Shown here piece after piece: positions 49,112-59,644 of a stretch of 64,000 bases of DNA (the first letter of the stretch is position 1; every line of letters starts with the position of its first letter). A program made the position numbers and the translations under genes. Below the pieces are notes generated by a model, which saw only the letters and a list, made by a program, of their open reading frames with translations, searched no databases and was not told the DNA's origin. The DNA is from Providencia hangzhouensis. GTDB lineage: Bacteria; Pseudomonadota; Gammaproteobacteria; Enterobacterales; Enterobacteriaceae. The stretch is from NCBI RefSeq assembly GCF_029193595.2, contig NZ_CP135052.1, positions 248,001 through 312,000 on the forward strand, in the 5' to 3' direction.

Positions 49112-50698
49112 ATGAAAGTTAATAACGTTTTATCGATACCTCTTTGTTTCTTCTTATTAAGTCTTTATACCGTTATTGGCTTTAAAGCTTATAGCGCGCC
49201 TATAGCGCCTCCAAATGGTATTGTTGAGATGCCATCTACTTGTATTATGATAAACCAAGTACATTTCATTGGGCTTGAGCAGATTAAGGAAATAGCTGTT
49301 AGCCAAGTCAATAAATGGCGGCAAAAGATAGAGGGCCAATGTATTGATGAACAAGGCTTACTCAACTATGCAGATGATATTACGGCGAAGTTAATTCATG
49401 CAGGCTATCTGACCTCTTACTTGTATTACCCTGAGCAAACTTTTCTGTTTGGTATTTTGCAAGCAAAAATAATAGCAGGAACGGTTTCTTCTGTGGTTTA
49501 TCAAAATGAGCAGTCAGAAGATAAATTACTACCACACATATTTCCTTTCCAGTTAGGTGATACGCTTAATTTACGGCAAATTGAACAAGGCTTGTACAAT
49601 TTGCAAAATACATCTTTACTTCCTTTCCATATCAAACTAATTCCTGATGATACCTATGGGAATGCTACTCAAATTGTCGTGGTAGGCCAGCACCGACGCG
49701 AATTCCAAGGTGCGCTTTCTTTTGAATCACACTCAATTTCTCGGCAAGTCGGTAGCACTGTTGGCCATACTTTTATGGTCGCCAATCCTTTTTTACGAAG
49801 TGATTTTTTATATTCAGAAATCAGCCGTCAATTTAGCAACACAGAAGAAACTGAAATTAAATCAGCAATATTGTTTTACTCTCTCCCTTATCAATATTGG
49901 TTGTTTTCAATATTTAGTGGGTATCAGGAAAATAAAACAGTTATTACCAGTAATGATGCCGCTTTACCACTACAGCAACATAATGGCTTCTTATTACTAC
50001 AAGCCGAATATTTATTAAAACGAACAGAAAAAACGGTAACTTCATTAAGTCTAGGGTCTGAAAGCCAAAAAAGTGACACGTTTTTGGCTGACCTACACTT
50101 ACGAACACAACAACGCTTGGCTCATTACATCATTGGTGGGTTAACTCATCAGGTCAATTTTTTACGGGGAAGTGCTTTAGTTACATTAACGTATAAACAA
50201 GGAACTAACTGGTTTGGTACCAATGTACAGCAAATTACGGGTTTAAATAAGCCACAGGTTTTACAGATTTCGGCTTCAGCAATGAAGGAAGCCTCCCCTT
50301 TTCAATATCAAAGCCAATTTGATATGCAATTAAGTCGTGACAAGCTAGATGTTTTATTAGACCAAGGATCACTTACTGGATTTGGAGGTGTTAGTGGTTT
50401 TATCGGTGGAGCTGAGCACCTTGAAATGGGGGATAATAGCTTAAAGCTACAAAACGAGGTGGTCTGGCAGAGCCCATGGCCGCAAATGGCTTTATATACC
50501 TCGTTAGGTTTAGGAACAACATCAAATGATAGAGCCACATTTTGGAAAGAAAACCTATTGCTGGGAGGGAGAGTCGGAGCTAAAGGCCAAATTGGGAGTT
50601 TGTCATATCATTTATTTGTAGAAGCGCCAGTTTGGCAAACTGACCGACTACTGGCAAATTCAATGAGTTCGAGCCTTCAAATGAAATTTCATTATTAA
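49112..50698 (+). CDS. Two-partner secretion outer membrane transporter (TpsB, ShlB/FhaC family), orphan
   Basis: A 528-residue protein with a signal peptide (about 1-28), a POTRA region (INQVHFIGLEQIKE, then a second domain around residues 120-190) and a C-terminal Omp85-type barrel ending MKFHY with terminal aromatic residue. TpsB proteins export a single large TpsA partner such as a haemolysin. No TpsA gene lies on either side: a tRNA precedes it and dppA follows. The conserved loop-6 (V/I)RG(F/Y) motif appears as VSGFIGG, with Ser for the key Arg, and the protein is somewhat short. It may be inactive, divergent, or serve a distant partner. Confidence 0.82.
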   Translation: MKVNNVLSIPLCFFLLSLYTVIGFKAYSAPIAPPNGIVEMPSTCIMINQVHFIGLEQIKEIAVSQVNKWRQKIEGQCIDEQGLLNYADDITAKLIHAGYLTSYLYYPEQTFLFGILQAKIIAGTVSSVVYQNEQSEDKLLPHIFPFQLGDTLNLRQIEQGLYNLQNTSLLPFHIKLIPDDTYGNATQIVVVGQHRREFQGALSFESHSISRQVGSTVGHTFMVANPFLRSDFLYSEISRQFSNTEETEIKSAILFYSLPYQYWLFSIFSGYQENKTVITSNDAALPLQQHNGFLLLQAEYLLKRTEKTVTSLSLGSESQKSDTFLADLHLRTQQRLAHYIIGGLTHQVNFLRGSALVTLTYKQGTNWFGTNVQQITGLNKPQVLQISASAMKEASPFQYQSQFDMQLSRDKLDVLLDQGSLTGFGGVSGFIGGAEHLEMGDNSLKLQNEVVWQSPWPQMALYTSLGLGTTSNDRATFWKENLLLGGRVGAKGQIGSLSYHLFVEAPVWQTDRLLANSMSSSLQMKFHY

Positions 50699-51317
50699 TT
50701 AAATCATAGGGTTAAAGCTGGTGATTGTATCTATTTAAAATGACCTAGGTAATATTAGGCAATTGTAGTTTTTATCATCAGTATTAAAGCATATTCTGTA
50801 CTTTGGAAAATAAGAATACAAACTACAGCCAGTATTATTTTATTCTTTAAGTTATCAATTGGTTAAAATTATGTTTAGTGAAAGCAGTTGAATGTTTTTT
50901 ATTTGCATAAAAAACAAACTAAATAATTACATACTAAAATAATTTCCACATCGATTCTCTCTAGTGTTTTATTTCGTATCATGCCAACAAAAGCACTATA
51001 TTCGTTCAGTAATTCAGCACTTAATCACAAATATAAAAATAAATAACCTCGATATAAAACCCTATTCACTACTAATTATATGGTTATAACACCTGCATCT
51101 TGCACTTCATTATGAAATTTTAAGCTAAATTGCAATGCTAATTGTTTCTAATATGTTACATGAATTGTGGGCGGAGCGTAAATGTGGCTATTGACGAAGT
51201 GAGTGACAGTTGATTAATTGCACAATGAATAACAAAAAATACAGATACTACATCTGTCGCTTTTATGACGGATCTAGACATCAAGCAAAACAACATGAAC
51301 ACCATAGGAGCATACAG
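50699..51317 (+). promoter_or_regulatory. Gene-free dppA upstream and leader region
   Basis: About 620 AT-rich bases without a convincing gene. Possible promoter: TTGCAA (51129-51134) and TATGTT 16 bases on, both imperfect. Just before the ribosome site AGGAG (51305-51309) is a CA-rich stretch (AAGCAAAACAACATGAACAC, about 51282-51301). In other enteric bacteria similar CA-rich leaders of dppA are bound by the small RNA GcvB; that link is inference here. Confidence 0.35.
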
Positions 51318-52925
51318 ATGCGCTCTATTAAAAAGACAGGTCTACTGACTGTAGGACTTACATTGGCAGCATTAGCAGTATCAGCAACAGTACAGGCAAA
51401 AACGTTAGTTTACTGTTCTGAAGGTTCTCCAGAAGGCTTTAACCCACAGTTGTTCACATCAGGAACAACCTATGATGCAAGCTCTATCCCGCTGTATAAC
51501 CGTTTAGTTGAATTCAAATTAGGAACAACGGAAATTGAACCGGGTTTAGCGGAAAGCTGGGAAGTGAGTGATGATGGTAAAGAGTACACTTTCCATCTAC
51601 GTAAGGGTGTCAAATGGCACTCTAACAAAGAATTTAAACCGACCCGTGATCTTAACGCAGATGATGTGATTTATACATTTATGCGCCAAAAAGATGCAAA
51701 TCACCCATATCATAAAGTTTCAGGCGGTAGCTACGAATACTTTATGGGAATGGATATGGATAAAATTATCGATAAAGTTGAAAAAGTCGATGATAACACA
51801 GTAAAAATCACATTAACTCGCCCAGAATCACCATTCTTAGCTGATATGGCAATGGACTTTGCATCGATTCTTTCTGCTGAATATGCAGACCAGATGTTGA
51901 AAGCGGGTACGCCAGAGAAAGTGGACTTAAACCCAATTGGAACGGGCCCATTTGTTCTGCAACAATACCAAAAAGACTCTCGTATTCTTTATAAAGCCAA
52001 TGACCAATATTGGGGTACAAAACCTAAACTTGACCGTTTAGTCTTCTCTATCACACCAGATGCTTCCGTTCGTTATGCAAAACTGCAAAAAAATGAATGC
52101 CAAGTCATGCCATATCCAAATCCGGCTGATTTAGAGCGCATGAAGCAAGATAAAGACATTACATTAATGGAGCAACCAGGCCTAAACGTCGGCTATCTCT
52201 CTTATAATGTTGAGAAAAAACCATTAGATAATCAAAAGGTTCGCCAAGCACTGTCTATGGCGGTGAACAAAGATGCAATTATCGAAGCGGTTTATCAAGG
52301 TGCAGGCCAAAAAGCGAAAAACCTTATCCCACCGACAATGTGGGGCTATAACGATGCGGTAAACGATTACGAATATAATCCTGAAAAAGCCAAAGCCTTA
52401 TTAGCAGAAGCGGGTTTCCCGAATGGTTTTGAAATTGACCTGTGGGCTATGCCTGTTCAACGACCATATAACCCAAATGCACGCCGTATGGCGGAAATGA
52501 TCCAAGCAGACTGGGCAAAAGTTGGCGTTAAATCAAAAGTTGTTAGCTACGAATGGGGAGAGTACCTCAAACGTGCGAAAGATGGTGAGCCACAAACAGT
52601 AATGATGGGTTGGACGGGTGACAATGGGGACCCTGATAACTTCTTTGCAACCTTGTTTAGCTGTGCAGCAAAAGAGCAAGGTTCTAATTACTCAAAATGG
52701 TGTAATGAAAGCTTTGAGAACTTGATCCAACCAGCGCGCCAAACAGCAGATCACGACAAGCGAGTCGAACTGTACAAACAAGCGCAAGTTGTGATGAATG
52801 AGCAGGCGCCAGCCCTGATTATCGCGCACTCTACAGTGTTTGAACCCGTACGTAAAGAAGTCAAAGGCTATGTGGTTGACCCATTAGGCAAGCACCACTT
52901 CGAAAACGTCGATATTGAGAAGTAA
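51318..52925 (+). CDS. dppA: Dipeptide-binding periplasmic protein DppA
   Basis: A 535-residue solute-binding protein of the DppABCDF ABC importer (dipeptides, and haem and 5-aminolaevulinate in E. coli). The signal peptide ends VQA, and the mature protein starts [19 protein letters not shown], as in E. coli. The family signature region [20 protein letters not shown] is present. ATG 51318 with AGGAG is preferred over an in-frame start at 51210 that would put 36 non-signal residues first. Length is equal to E. coli DppA. An attenuator-like hairpin separates it from dppB. Confidence 0.97.
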   Translation: MRSIKKTGLLTVGLTLAALAVSATVQAKTLVYCSEGSPEGFNPQLFTSGTTYDASSIPLYNRLVEFKLGTTEIEPGLAESWEVSDDGKEYTFHLRKGVKWHSNKEFKPTRDLNADDVIYTFMRQKDANHPYHKVSGGSYEYFMGMDMDKIIDKVEKVDDNTVKITLTRPESPFLADMAMDFASILSAEYADQMLKAGTPEKVDLNPIGTGPFVLQQYQKDSRILYKANDQYWGTKPKLDRLVFSITPDASVRYAKLQKNECQVMPYPNPADLERMKQDKDITLMEQPGLNVGYLSYNVEKKPLDNQKVRQALSMAVNKDAIIEAVYQGAGQKAKNLIPPTMWGYNDAVNDYEYNPEKAKALLAEAGFPNGFEIDLWAMPVQRPYNPNARRMAEMIQADWAKVGVKSKVVSYEWGEYLKRAKDGEPQTVMMGWTGDNGDPDNFFATLFSCAAKEQGSNYSKWCNESFENLIQPARQTADHDKRVELYKQAQVVMNEQAPALIIAHSTVFEPVRKEVKGYVVDPLGKHHFENVDIEK

Positions 52926-52943
52926 TCGTATCTAATCTGTCTA

Positions 52944-52990
52944 TGCCCTTCGTTGCTGGTTTAGAGCGGAGGGCGTTTTCTTCTCTAGAA
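52944..52990 (+). terminator. dppA-dppB intergenic hairpin
   Basis: GCCCTTCG and CGGAGGGC (one mismatch, 22-base loop region) followed by GTTTTC. Placed between the binding-protein gene and the permease genes, it probably lowers expression of dppBCDF relative to dppA, as is common in ABC importer operons. Confidence 0.55.
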
Positions 52991-53093
52991 GAAGCAGAGA
53001 AGTTAAGTTGTTTGTGAGCACCCGGAAAAGCAATTTTCTGAGTAGCCAAACGGACTAAGAGCCGTCAACGGCATTATTAAAGAGATTCAGGAT

Positions 53094-54113
53094 ATGTTGC
53101 AATTTATCCTCCGACGATTGGGGCTTGTGATCCCCACGTTTATCGGTATTACATTATTGACTTTTGCCTTTGTCCACATGATCCCAGGCGACCCGGTGAT
53201 GATCATGGCCGGTGAAAGGGGACTATCCCCTGAAAGGCATGCTTATTTAATGGCAGAGTTAGGGCTTGATCAGCCACTTTGGAAACAATATCTTCATTAT
53301 ATCAATGGGATATTTCATGGTGATTTAGGGATTTCCTTAAAAAGTCGCATTGGTGTATGGGAAGAGTTTTTGCCCCGTTTTTTAGCGACAGTGGAATTGG
53401 CAACTTGTGCCATGATTTTTGCAATTTCTGTAGGGATCCCAGTTGGGGTTTTAGCCGCAGTAAAACGTGGTTCAATCTTTGACCATACTGCGATTGGCCT
53501 TTCTTTAACAGGCTACTCAATGCCTATCTTCTGGTGGGGGATCATGCTCATCATGTTAGTGTCGGTGCAATTAGACCTCACCCCTGTTGCAGGACGAGTG
53601 AGTGACACTGTTTTTCTTGATGATTCCCAGCCTCTGACCGGTTTTATGCTAATTGATACCCTAATTTGGGGTGAAGATGGCGATTTTATTGATGCGGTAG
53701 AGCACTTGATATTGCCTTCCATTGTTTTGGGTACGATCCCATTAGCCGTTATTGTGCGTATGACTCGCTCGTCAATGTTGGAAGTATTGGGAGAGGATTA
53801 TATTCGTACTGCACGTGCTAAAGGTCTTGGCCGCGCTCGCGTAATTTTAATTCACGCACTACGTAATGCATTATTACCCGTTGTTACGGTAATTGGCTTG
53901 CAGGTTGGGGTGATGTTAGCAGGGGCTATCTTGACAGAAACTATTTTCTCATGGCCTGGGTTAGGGCGCTGGTTAATCGAAGGGCTACAGCGTCGTGATT
54001 ACCCTGTGGTACAAGGGGGAGTTCTGCTGGTTGCTACACTGATTATCTTCGTAAACTTAGTGGTCGACGTGCTGTATGGCATTGTAAACCCACGTATTCG
54101 TCATAAGAAATAA
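53094..54113 (+). CDS. dppB: Dipeptide permease membrane subunit DppB
   Basis: A 339-residue inner membrane permease with six helices; the N-terminus MLQFILRRLGLVIPTFIGIT is typical. The ABC-contacting EAA loop is near YIRTARAKGLGRARVILIHALRNALLP (in parts). It pairs with DppC to form the channel. dppC starts 10 bases after the stop. Confidence 0.97.
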   Translation: MLQFILRRLGLVIPTFIGITLLTFAFVHMIPGDPVMIMAGERGLSPERHAYLMAELGLDQPLWKQYLHYINGIFHGDLGISLKSRIGVWEEFLPRFLATVELATCAMIFAISVGIPVGVLAAVKRGSIFDHTAIGLSLTGYSMPIFWWGIMLIMLVSVQLDLTPVAGRVSDTVFLDDSQPLTGFMLIDTLIWGEDGDFIDAVEHLILPSIVLGTIPLAVIVRMTRSSMLEVLGEDYIRTARAKGLGRARVILIHALRNALLPVVTVIGLQVGVMLAGAILTETIFSWPGLGRWLIEGLQRRDYPVVQGGVLLVATLIIFVNLVVDVLYGIVNPRIRHKK

Positions 54114-54123
54114 GGAGCGCTAA

Positions 54124-55026
54124 ATGTCTCAATCTACTGAGCCAACCGTTGTCAGCGCCCCACAGCCGATGACACCATTACAAGAATTTTGGCATTATTT
54201 TAAACGTAATAAAGGGGCAGTTGTCGGGATGTTCTACATTATCCTGATGGTACTGATTGCGATTTTTGCAGGTATATTAGCTCCACATGCTCCAGATGAA
54301 CAATTTCGTGATTTCTTACTTGCTCCGCCAGTTTGGGAAGATGGGGGAAGTTGGCATTTTATTTTAGGCACTGATGATGTTGGGCGTGATTTACTCTCTC
54401 GTTTAATGTATGGCGCCCGACTGTCACTGCTAGTTGGTTGTTTAGTGGTTGTGCTGTCGTTAATCATGGGGGTCACTATTGGTGTGATCGCTGGCTATTT
54501 TGGTGGTGTCGTTGACGCATTAATTATGCGAGTTGTCGATATCATGTTGGCATTGCCAAGTTTGTTATTAGCTTTGGTACTGGTCGCCATTTTTGGACCT
54601 TCGATTGTTAATGCCTCGATTGCTTTGACGTTTGTTGCATTACCTCACTATATTCGATTAACACGAGCGGCTGTTTTAGTGGAAGTCAACCGTGACTATG
54701 TGACGGCTTCTCGTGTTGCGGGTGCAGGGGCTGTACGCCAAATGTTCGTGAATATTTTACCTAACTGTTTGGCACCATTGATTGTACAAGCCTCTTTAGG
54801 TTTTTCGAATGCCATTTTAGATATGGCTGCTTTGGGTTTCCTCGGAATGGGCGCGCAGCCACCAACTCCTGAGTGGGGAACGATGCTGTCTGATGTGCTG
54901 CAATTTGCACAAAGCGCATGGTGGGTTGTGACTTTCCCTGGACTGGCAATTTTATTGACGGTGCTTGCGTTTAACCTAATGGGTGATGGGTTACGTGATG
55001 CATTTGATCCAAAACTCAAGCAGTGA
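54124..55026 (+). CDS. dppC: Dipeptide permease membrane subunit DppC
   Basis: A 300-residue permease with an N-terminal cytoplasmic stretch, six helices and the EAA loop (RDYVTASRVAGAGAVRQMF). LGTDDVGRDLLSRLMYGARLS is the family signature. It completes the membrane channel with DppB and is followed 12 bases later by dppD. Confidence 0.97.
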   Translation: MSQSTEPTVVSAPQPMTPLQEFWHYFKRNKGAVVGMFYIILMVLIAIFAGILAPHAPDEQFRDFLLAPPVWEDGGSWHFILGTDDVGRDLLSRLMYGARLSLLVGCLVVVLSLIMGVTIGVIAGYFGGVVDALIMRVVDIMLALPSLLLALVLVAIFGPSIVNASIALTFVALPHYIRLTRAAVLVEVNRDYVTASRVAGAGAVRQMFVNILPNCLAPLIVQASLGFSNAILDMAALGFLGMGAQPPTPEWGTMLSDVLQFAQSAWWVVTFPGLAILLTVLAFNLMGDGLRDAFDPKLKQ

Positions 55027-55038
55027 TGAGGTAACCAA

Positions 55039-56019
55039 ATGGCATTGTTAAATGTAGAACAACTTTCGGTTCATTTCGGAGACGAAAAGGCACCGTTTCG
55101 CGCCGTTGACCGCATCAGCTATAGCGTTGATAAAGGCCAAGTCGTTGGTATTGTAGGGGAATCTGGTTCAGGTAAATCAGTGAGTTCACTGGCTATTATG
55201 GGGTTAATTGATTACCCGGGAAAAGTGATGGCGAATTCATTGCAATTTGATGGACGAGATTTACTGTCAATCCCTGAAAAAGAGCGCCGGCAAATCGTTG
55301 GTGCCGATGTGGCGATGATTTTCCAAGACCCGATGACCAGTTTAAACCCATGTTTTACGGTGGGTTATCAGATTATGGAAGCATTGAAAGTCCACCAAGG
55401 CGGCAGCAAAAGTACGCGTAAGCAACGGGCAATTGACCTGTTAGACATGGTGGGTATCCCTGACCCACAATCACGTTTAGATGTGTATCCTCACCAATTG
55501 TCAGGAGGAATGAGCCAGCGTGTGATGATTGCTATGGCAATAGCATGCCGGCCTAAATTATTGATTGCGGATGAGCCGACAACGGCATTAGATGTCACTA
55601 TTCAAGCCCAAATTATTGAATTATTGTTGGAATTGCAGCAGCAAGAAAATATGGCATTAGTGCTTATCACGCATGACCTCGCTTTAGTGGCAGAAGCTGC
55701 GCATCATATTATTGTGATGTATGCGGGGCAGGTGGTGGAGTCCGCCAAAGCAAGTGATATTTTTAAACATCCTCGCCATCCTTATACACAAGCGCTATTA
55801 CGTGCCTTGCCGGAATTTGCGACGAATAAATCCCGTTTAGCCTCACTTCCTGGTGTGGTCCCCGGAAAATACGATAGGCCTGTAGGGTGTTTATTGAACC
55901 CACGTTGTCCGTATGCAACGGAGAAATGCCGTCAAGAAGAGCCAATGTTACAAACCGTTGGTGATCGCCAAGTCAAATGCCATATGCCGCTGGATGATAT
56001 GGGGAGGCCAACATTATGA
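55039..56019 (+). CDS. dppD: Dipeptide ABC transporter ATPase DppD
   Basis: A 326-residue ATPase: Walker A GESGSGKS, signature LSGGMSQR, Walker [13 protein letters not shown], and the oligopeptide-type C-terminal extension with conserved Cys ([20 protein letters not shown]), a probable iron-sulphur site in this family. The stop overlaps the dppF start by 4 bases (ATGA), giving translational coupling. Confidence 0.97.
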   Translation: MALLNVEQLSVHFGDEKAPFRAVDRISYSVDKGQVVGIVGESGSGKSVSSLAIMGLIDYPGKVMANSLQFDGRDLLSIPEKERRQIVGADVAMIFQDPMTSLNPCFTVGYQIMEALKVHQGGSKSTRKQRAIDLLDMVGIPDPQSRLDVYPHQLSGGMSQRVMIAMAIACRPKLLIADEPTTALDVTIQAQIIELLLELQQQENMALVLITHDLALVAEAAHHIIVMYAGQVVESAKASDIFKHPRHPYTQALLRALPEFATNKSRLASLPGVVPGKYDRPVGCLLNPRCPYATEKCRQEEPMLQTVGDRQVKCHMPLDDMGRPTL

Positions 56020-57020
56020 GTGATAAACAACACACTCCATTGCTCAAAGCGGTGGATTTGAAAAAATATTATTCCGTCAAAAGAGGGGTTTTTGCTGCTG
56101 AAAAAACCTTAAAAGCATTGGATGGAGTCTCTTTTGAGCTAGAACGAGGTAAAACACTGGCCGTGGTTGGGGAGTCGGGGTGTGGTAAATCGACATTAGG
56201 TCGTTTATTAACCATGATTGAGCAACCTTCTGAGGGCGAGTTGTATTACCAAGACCAAAACTTGTTAGTAAAAGATAAGTCTGCAGAGAAACTGCGTCGC
56301 CAAAAAATCCAAATTGTGTTTCAAAACCCTTATGGCTCTTTGAATCCACGTAAAAAGGTGGGGCAAATTTTGGAAGAGCCGTTATTGATTAATACTTCAC
56401 TGTCGAAAGAGCAGCGCAAGGAAAAAGTATTATCGATGATGGCTAAAGTGGGTTTAAAAACAGAGCACTATAGCCGATATCCTCACATGTTTTCTGGTGG
56501 TCAACGCCAGCGTATCGCGATAGCACGTGGTTTAATGCTTGACCCTGACATTGTGGTTGCAGATGAACCCGTTTCCGCACTGGATGTTTCTGTTCGTGCT
56601 CAAGTATTAAATCTGATGATGGATTTACAGCAAGATTTAGGTTTGTCTTATGTCTTTATTTCACATGATTTATCGGTGGTAGAGCATATTGCTGATGAAG
56701 TCATGGTGATGTATTTAGGCCGCTGTGTGGAGAAAGGAACAAAAGAGCAGATTTTTAATAACCCTCTTCACCCTTATACTCAAGCGTTATTATCAGCGAC
56801 ACCAAGGTTGAACCCAGACGCTCGGCGCGAACGTATTAAGTTAACGGGAGAGTTACCAAGCCCTTTAAACCCACCACCGGGGTGCGCATTTGCAGCGCGT
56901 TGCCGTAGAGCATTTGGTCAGTGTACTCAATTTCAACCAACATTGAAGGAATATAACCAACAGTTAGTTGCGTGTTTTGCGGTTGATGAAGATGAAAAAC
57001 AAACGGTTGTCGTGAGTTAA
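56016..57020 (+). CDS. dppF: Dipeptide ABC transporter ATPase DppF
   Basis: A 334-residue ATPase partner of DppD, with Walker A GESGCGKS, signature FSGGQRQR, Walker [12 protein letters not shown] and the C-terminal Cys extension ([16 protein letters not shown]). Both ATPases are needed for the heterodimer. It ends the operon; a terminator follows at 57029. Confidence 0.97.
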   Translation: MSDKQHTPLLKAVDLKKYYSVKRGVFAAEKTLKALDGVSFELERGKTLAVVGESGCGKSTLGRLLTMIEQPSEGELYYQDQNLLVKDKSAEKLRRQKIQIVFQNPYGSLNPRKKVGQILEEPLLINTSLSKEQRKEKVLSMMAKVGLKTEHYSRYPHMFSGGQRQRIAIARGLMLDPDIVVADEPVSALDVSVRAQVLNLMMDLQQDLGLSYVFISHDLSVVEHIADEVMVMYLGRCVEKGTKEQIFNNPLHPYTQALLSATPRLNPDARRERIKLTGELPSPLNPPPGCAFAARCRRAFGQCTQFQPTLKEYNQQLVACFAVDEDEKQTVVVS

Positions 57021-57028
57021 GGAGTGAA

Positions 57029-57062
57029 ACGGTGGAAAGGCTAACTTTCTGCCGTCTTTTAT
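57029..57062 (+). terminator. dpp operon terminator
   Basis: ACGGTGGAAAG pairs with CTTTCTGCCGT through two G-U pairs around a 5-base loop, then CTTTTATT. It begins 9 bases after the dppF stop. Confidence 0.75.
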
Positions 57063-57213
57063 TCTAGTGCCACTTTAAGCCGCTTTAACATGCTGTTTGT
57101 CCTAAATACCCAATCTTTCTTTTTAAGCTACTCTTTTACGGATAAAATCAAGTATACTGACTGATGTTTCCGTTTTCTTTAAAAAGCTGCTTGATTAGAA
57201 AGGTTGTGGCCAA

Positions 57214-57912
57214 ATGAATACCCGAGTCCAACGCTCACTAACATTAAAAAGTATGGTCGTATTCTTTATGATTACGCTACTATCACTTGCGCTTTTTTTA
57301 GCTATTCAATTCAGTTACTTAGTTGAACAACGTAAGCAAGATTATTTAGACCAGCTCAGTAACGCTGTAGTGCAAATTCAAAAACCATTAACAGATTCCC
57401 TCCTAAGCTCCGACCTTAATGAAGTTAAACGGCTGCTGATAAGCTTAAAGACATCAGGCATTATGGGAAACGCGATTATTACTGTTGATGGCACAACGGT
57501 AATGAACCTAAGCTTTGCAACGCCGAAGCCGATACCCAATTGGGTTACCCATTTTGTGGGGATCCCTGTCGAAATGACCGTACCATTGTATGCGTATGGA
57601 AATGTTGTGTTGCAAGCGAAGCCCCAAGGGTATTTAACATTACAAGTGGATCCTAACCGTGTTTATCGGTTTGCGCTAAATACCCTTGCTTTGATGACAA
57701 CAACTTATTTATTGTTGGTACTCATTATTGCTATTGGAATGACGTGGTGTGTCAGTCGTATGATAATAAGGCCGCTACGTAAAATCGCAATTGAATTACA
57801 GACAAATTCTGAAGTTAATCAAATTGTTGTGCCTGAATATCATCGTGACGATGAGCTCGGTTTACTTGCAAAAGGGTATAACCGTCAAAGAAAACAGCAA
57901 AAATCAGATTAA
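57214..57912 (+). CDS. HAMP-domain membrane sensor without output domain
   Basis: A 232-residue protein: membrane helix about 13-33, a periplasmic sensory domain of roughly 120 residues (YLVEQRKQDYLDQLSNAVVQ onward), second helix about 157-178, then a HAMP linker (RMIIRPLRKIAIELQ ... DDELGLLAKGYN). It stops just where a GGDEF, EAL or kinase domain would begin. No continuation in any frame was found before yhjJ. In E. coli yhjK (pdeK), a HAMP-GGDEF-EAL protein, lies near yhjJ, so a truncated remnant of such a protein is plausible. It could instead act by dimerising with other receptors. Confidence 0.7.
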   Translation: MNTRVQRSLTLKSMVVFFMITLLSLALFLAIQFSYLVEQRKQDYLDQLSNAVVQIQKPLTDSLLSSDLNEVKRLLISLKTSGIMGNAIITVDGTTVMNLSFATPKPIPNWVTHFVGIPVEMTVPLYAYGNVVLQAKPQGYLTLQVDPNRVYRFALNTLALMTTTYLLLVLIIAIGMTWCVSRMIIRPLRKIAIELQTNSEVNQIVVPEYHRDDELGLLAKGYNRQRKQQKSD

Positions 57913-58081
57913 GTCATGAACATGAACTCAGCTTTATGGTCTAATATCGTTATAGTGGTAACAATGAAAAATGGAATAAAGCCAAACTATATCGTTTAAC
58001 CCGATAAGTTCATGTTTTTCGTTAATTTATCTGTTGCTATTTGCGGTTAAATATAAAGATATAAAACACATAGGGGTTTAC

Positions 58082-59578
58082 ATGCAGGGCTTGAAAGTTC
58101 GGTATATCATTGGTGTTGTATTATTCTCAGTCGCGCATTTAGCGGGAGCTGAGCCTTTACAACCTGATCCAGCATGGCAGCAAGGGAAGCTAGAAAATGG
58201 CTTTAGCTGGCAATTATTACAAACACCGCAACGTCCTAATGATCGTATCCAGCTTAGATTAGCAATTAAAACAGGCTCATTAACAGAAAAAGCGAGCGAA
58301 AAAGGGTACAGTTACCTCATTCCTAAAATGGCGTTGCTTCATCAAACTGAAGCATTTCCAACAGCAACATTACAAGATTTCTGGCGTCAGGCCACAGACC
58401 CTGACATGCCAATTCCACCCGCTGTTGTTTCTTATGACTACACCATTTATAGCTTAAGTTTACCGAATAATCGCCCGGACTTAATTAAGCAAGCACTCAG
58501 CTGGTTAGCAACTTCTGTTGCAGGAGCTGAGTATACAGAAACGACATTACATAATGGTTTGACAGCACAAAATGTCCCAGTTGCAACACTTCCTTTAAAT
58601 GCCAATGATCCCGTTTGGCGAGCGCGTTTAAAGGGGTCAACGATGATGGGGTATGACCCAGGCCAAAAACCGAATGATGTTGTAGCTCTTGATAGTGTGA
58701 ATTCTTTTTATCAAAAATGGTACACACCGGACGTCATGACATTATATGTAGCGGGCCATGTTGATTCTCGAATGTTATCTGATTCAATTTCACAAACTTT
58801 CTCATCATTAGAAGGTAGGCGCTCTGAACCTGTTTCTGTTGCAGTACTATCGGCGGTAAAACCACAATCTATTGATATTTTACAGGAACAGCCTGCACAG
58901 GATACGCTTTCATTAATTTGGGATATTGATTGGCTCCCCATTAAAGACTCAAATGTTTTACTGCGTTATTGGTCGAGCGATTTAGCACGTGAAGCGGTTT
59001 ATCGTTCTTTGCAAAAAGCGTTCAATCAAAAATTTAATCAAGGAGAAGTTGTTCCGGGGTTAGATTGTCGTGTGCAATATCAGAAAGCCAGTTGTACGTT
59101 AACGGTGACAGCAGCACCTGAAAAAATGGCAGCGGTAACGGATATTGTTGCGAGTGAGCTTGCATCGATTAACCAAAATGGTATTGCTGCTGAGCTATTT
59201 GACGATATGCTTAAAGAAAAACAAGTGCAGTTATCGCAACTATTTGCAGCCTATGCGCGTACGAGTACTGATGTTTTGATTAGCCAACGTTTGATTTCCC
59301 AACAAAATGGGGTGGTTGACATTGCTCCTGAACAATACCAGCGGTTAAGGCAATCTTTCTTGGCATCACAAAGCCTTGAACAGGTGAATATGGAAGCCCG
59401 TCGGTTATTATCTCAAGAGGCAGCGTTTGTATTAGCGCAGCCAAAAGATAAACAAATGATGGATGCAGAACAAATTCGCCAGAAATTTACCAAGGTGTTA
59501 TGGCCCCAAATTGCTGCGCCAGTACCAACAGAAGCCGCTCCCGCTGCACCAGCAGAAGAAAACCACACCTCACAATAA
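58082..59578 (+). CDS. yhjJ: Inactive M16 peptidase-like protein YhjJ
   Basis: A 498-residue periplasmic protein with signal peptide ending AGA-EPLQPDPAWQQG, resembling E. coli YhjJ end to end. Two M16 domains are recognisable, but the zinc motif HxxEH is replaced (GYSYLIPKMALLHQ), so it should not be a peptidase; the E. coli protein also lacks it. ATG 58082 matches the conserved MQG start and removes 16 unsupported residues from an upstream in-frame start at 58034. The C-terminus is Ala/Pro-rich. Function unknown; may be a scaffold. Confidence 0.9.
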   Translation: MQGLKVRYIIGVVLFSVAHLAGAEPLQPDPAWQQGKLENGFSWQLLQTPQRPNDRIQLRLAIKTGSLTEKASEKGYSYLIPKMALLHQTEAFPTATLQDFWRQATDPDMPIPPAVVSYDYTIYSLSLPNNRPDLIKQALSWLATSVAGAEYTETTLHNGLTAQNVPVATLPLNANDPVWRARLKGSTMMGYDPGQKPNDVVALDSVNSFYQKWYTPDVMTLYVAGHVDSRMLSDSISQTFSSLEGRRSEPVSVAVLSAVKPQSIDILQEQPAQDTLSLIWDIDWLPIKDSNVLLRYWSSDLAREAVYRSLQKAFNQKFNQGEVVPGLDCRVQYQKASCTLTVTAAPEKMAAVTDIVASELASINQNGIAAELFDDMLKEKQVQLSQLFAAYARTSTDVLISQRLISQQNGVVDIAPEQYQRLRQSFLASQSLEQVNMEARRLLSQEAAFVLAQPKDKQMMDAEQIRQKFTKVLWPQIAAPVPTEAAPAAPAEENHTSQ

Positions 59579-59644
59579 GCATGAAAAGATAGATATATGA
59601 AAAGATAGTCATTGAATGATTCAGTGGCTACCTTTTCATTAATG

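Noticed and set aside
51210..51317. N-terminal extension of dppA of 36 residues
   Set aside because: The extension has no signal features; ATG 51318 has AGGAG and gives the exact E. coli length and signal peptide.
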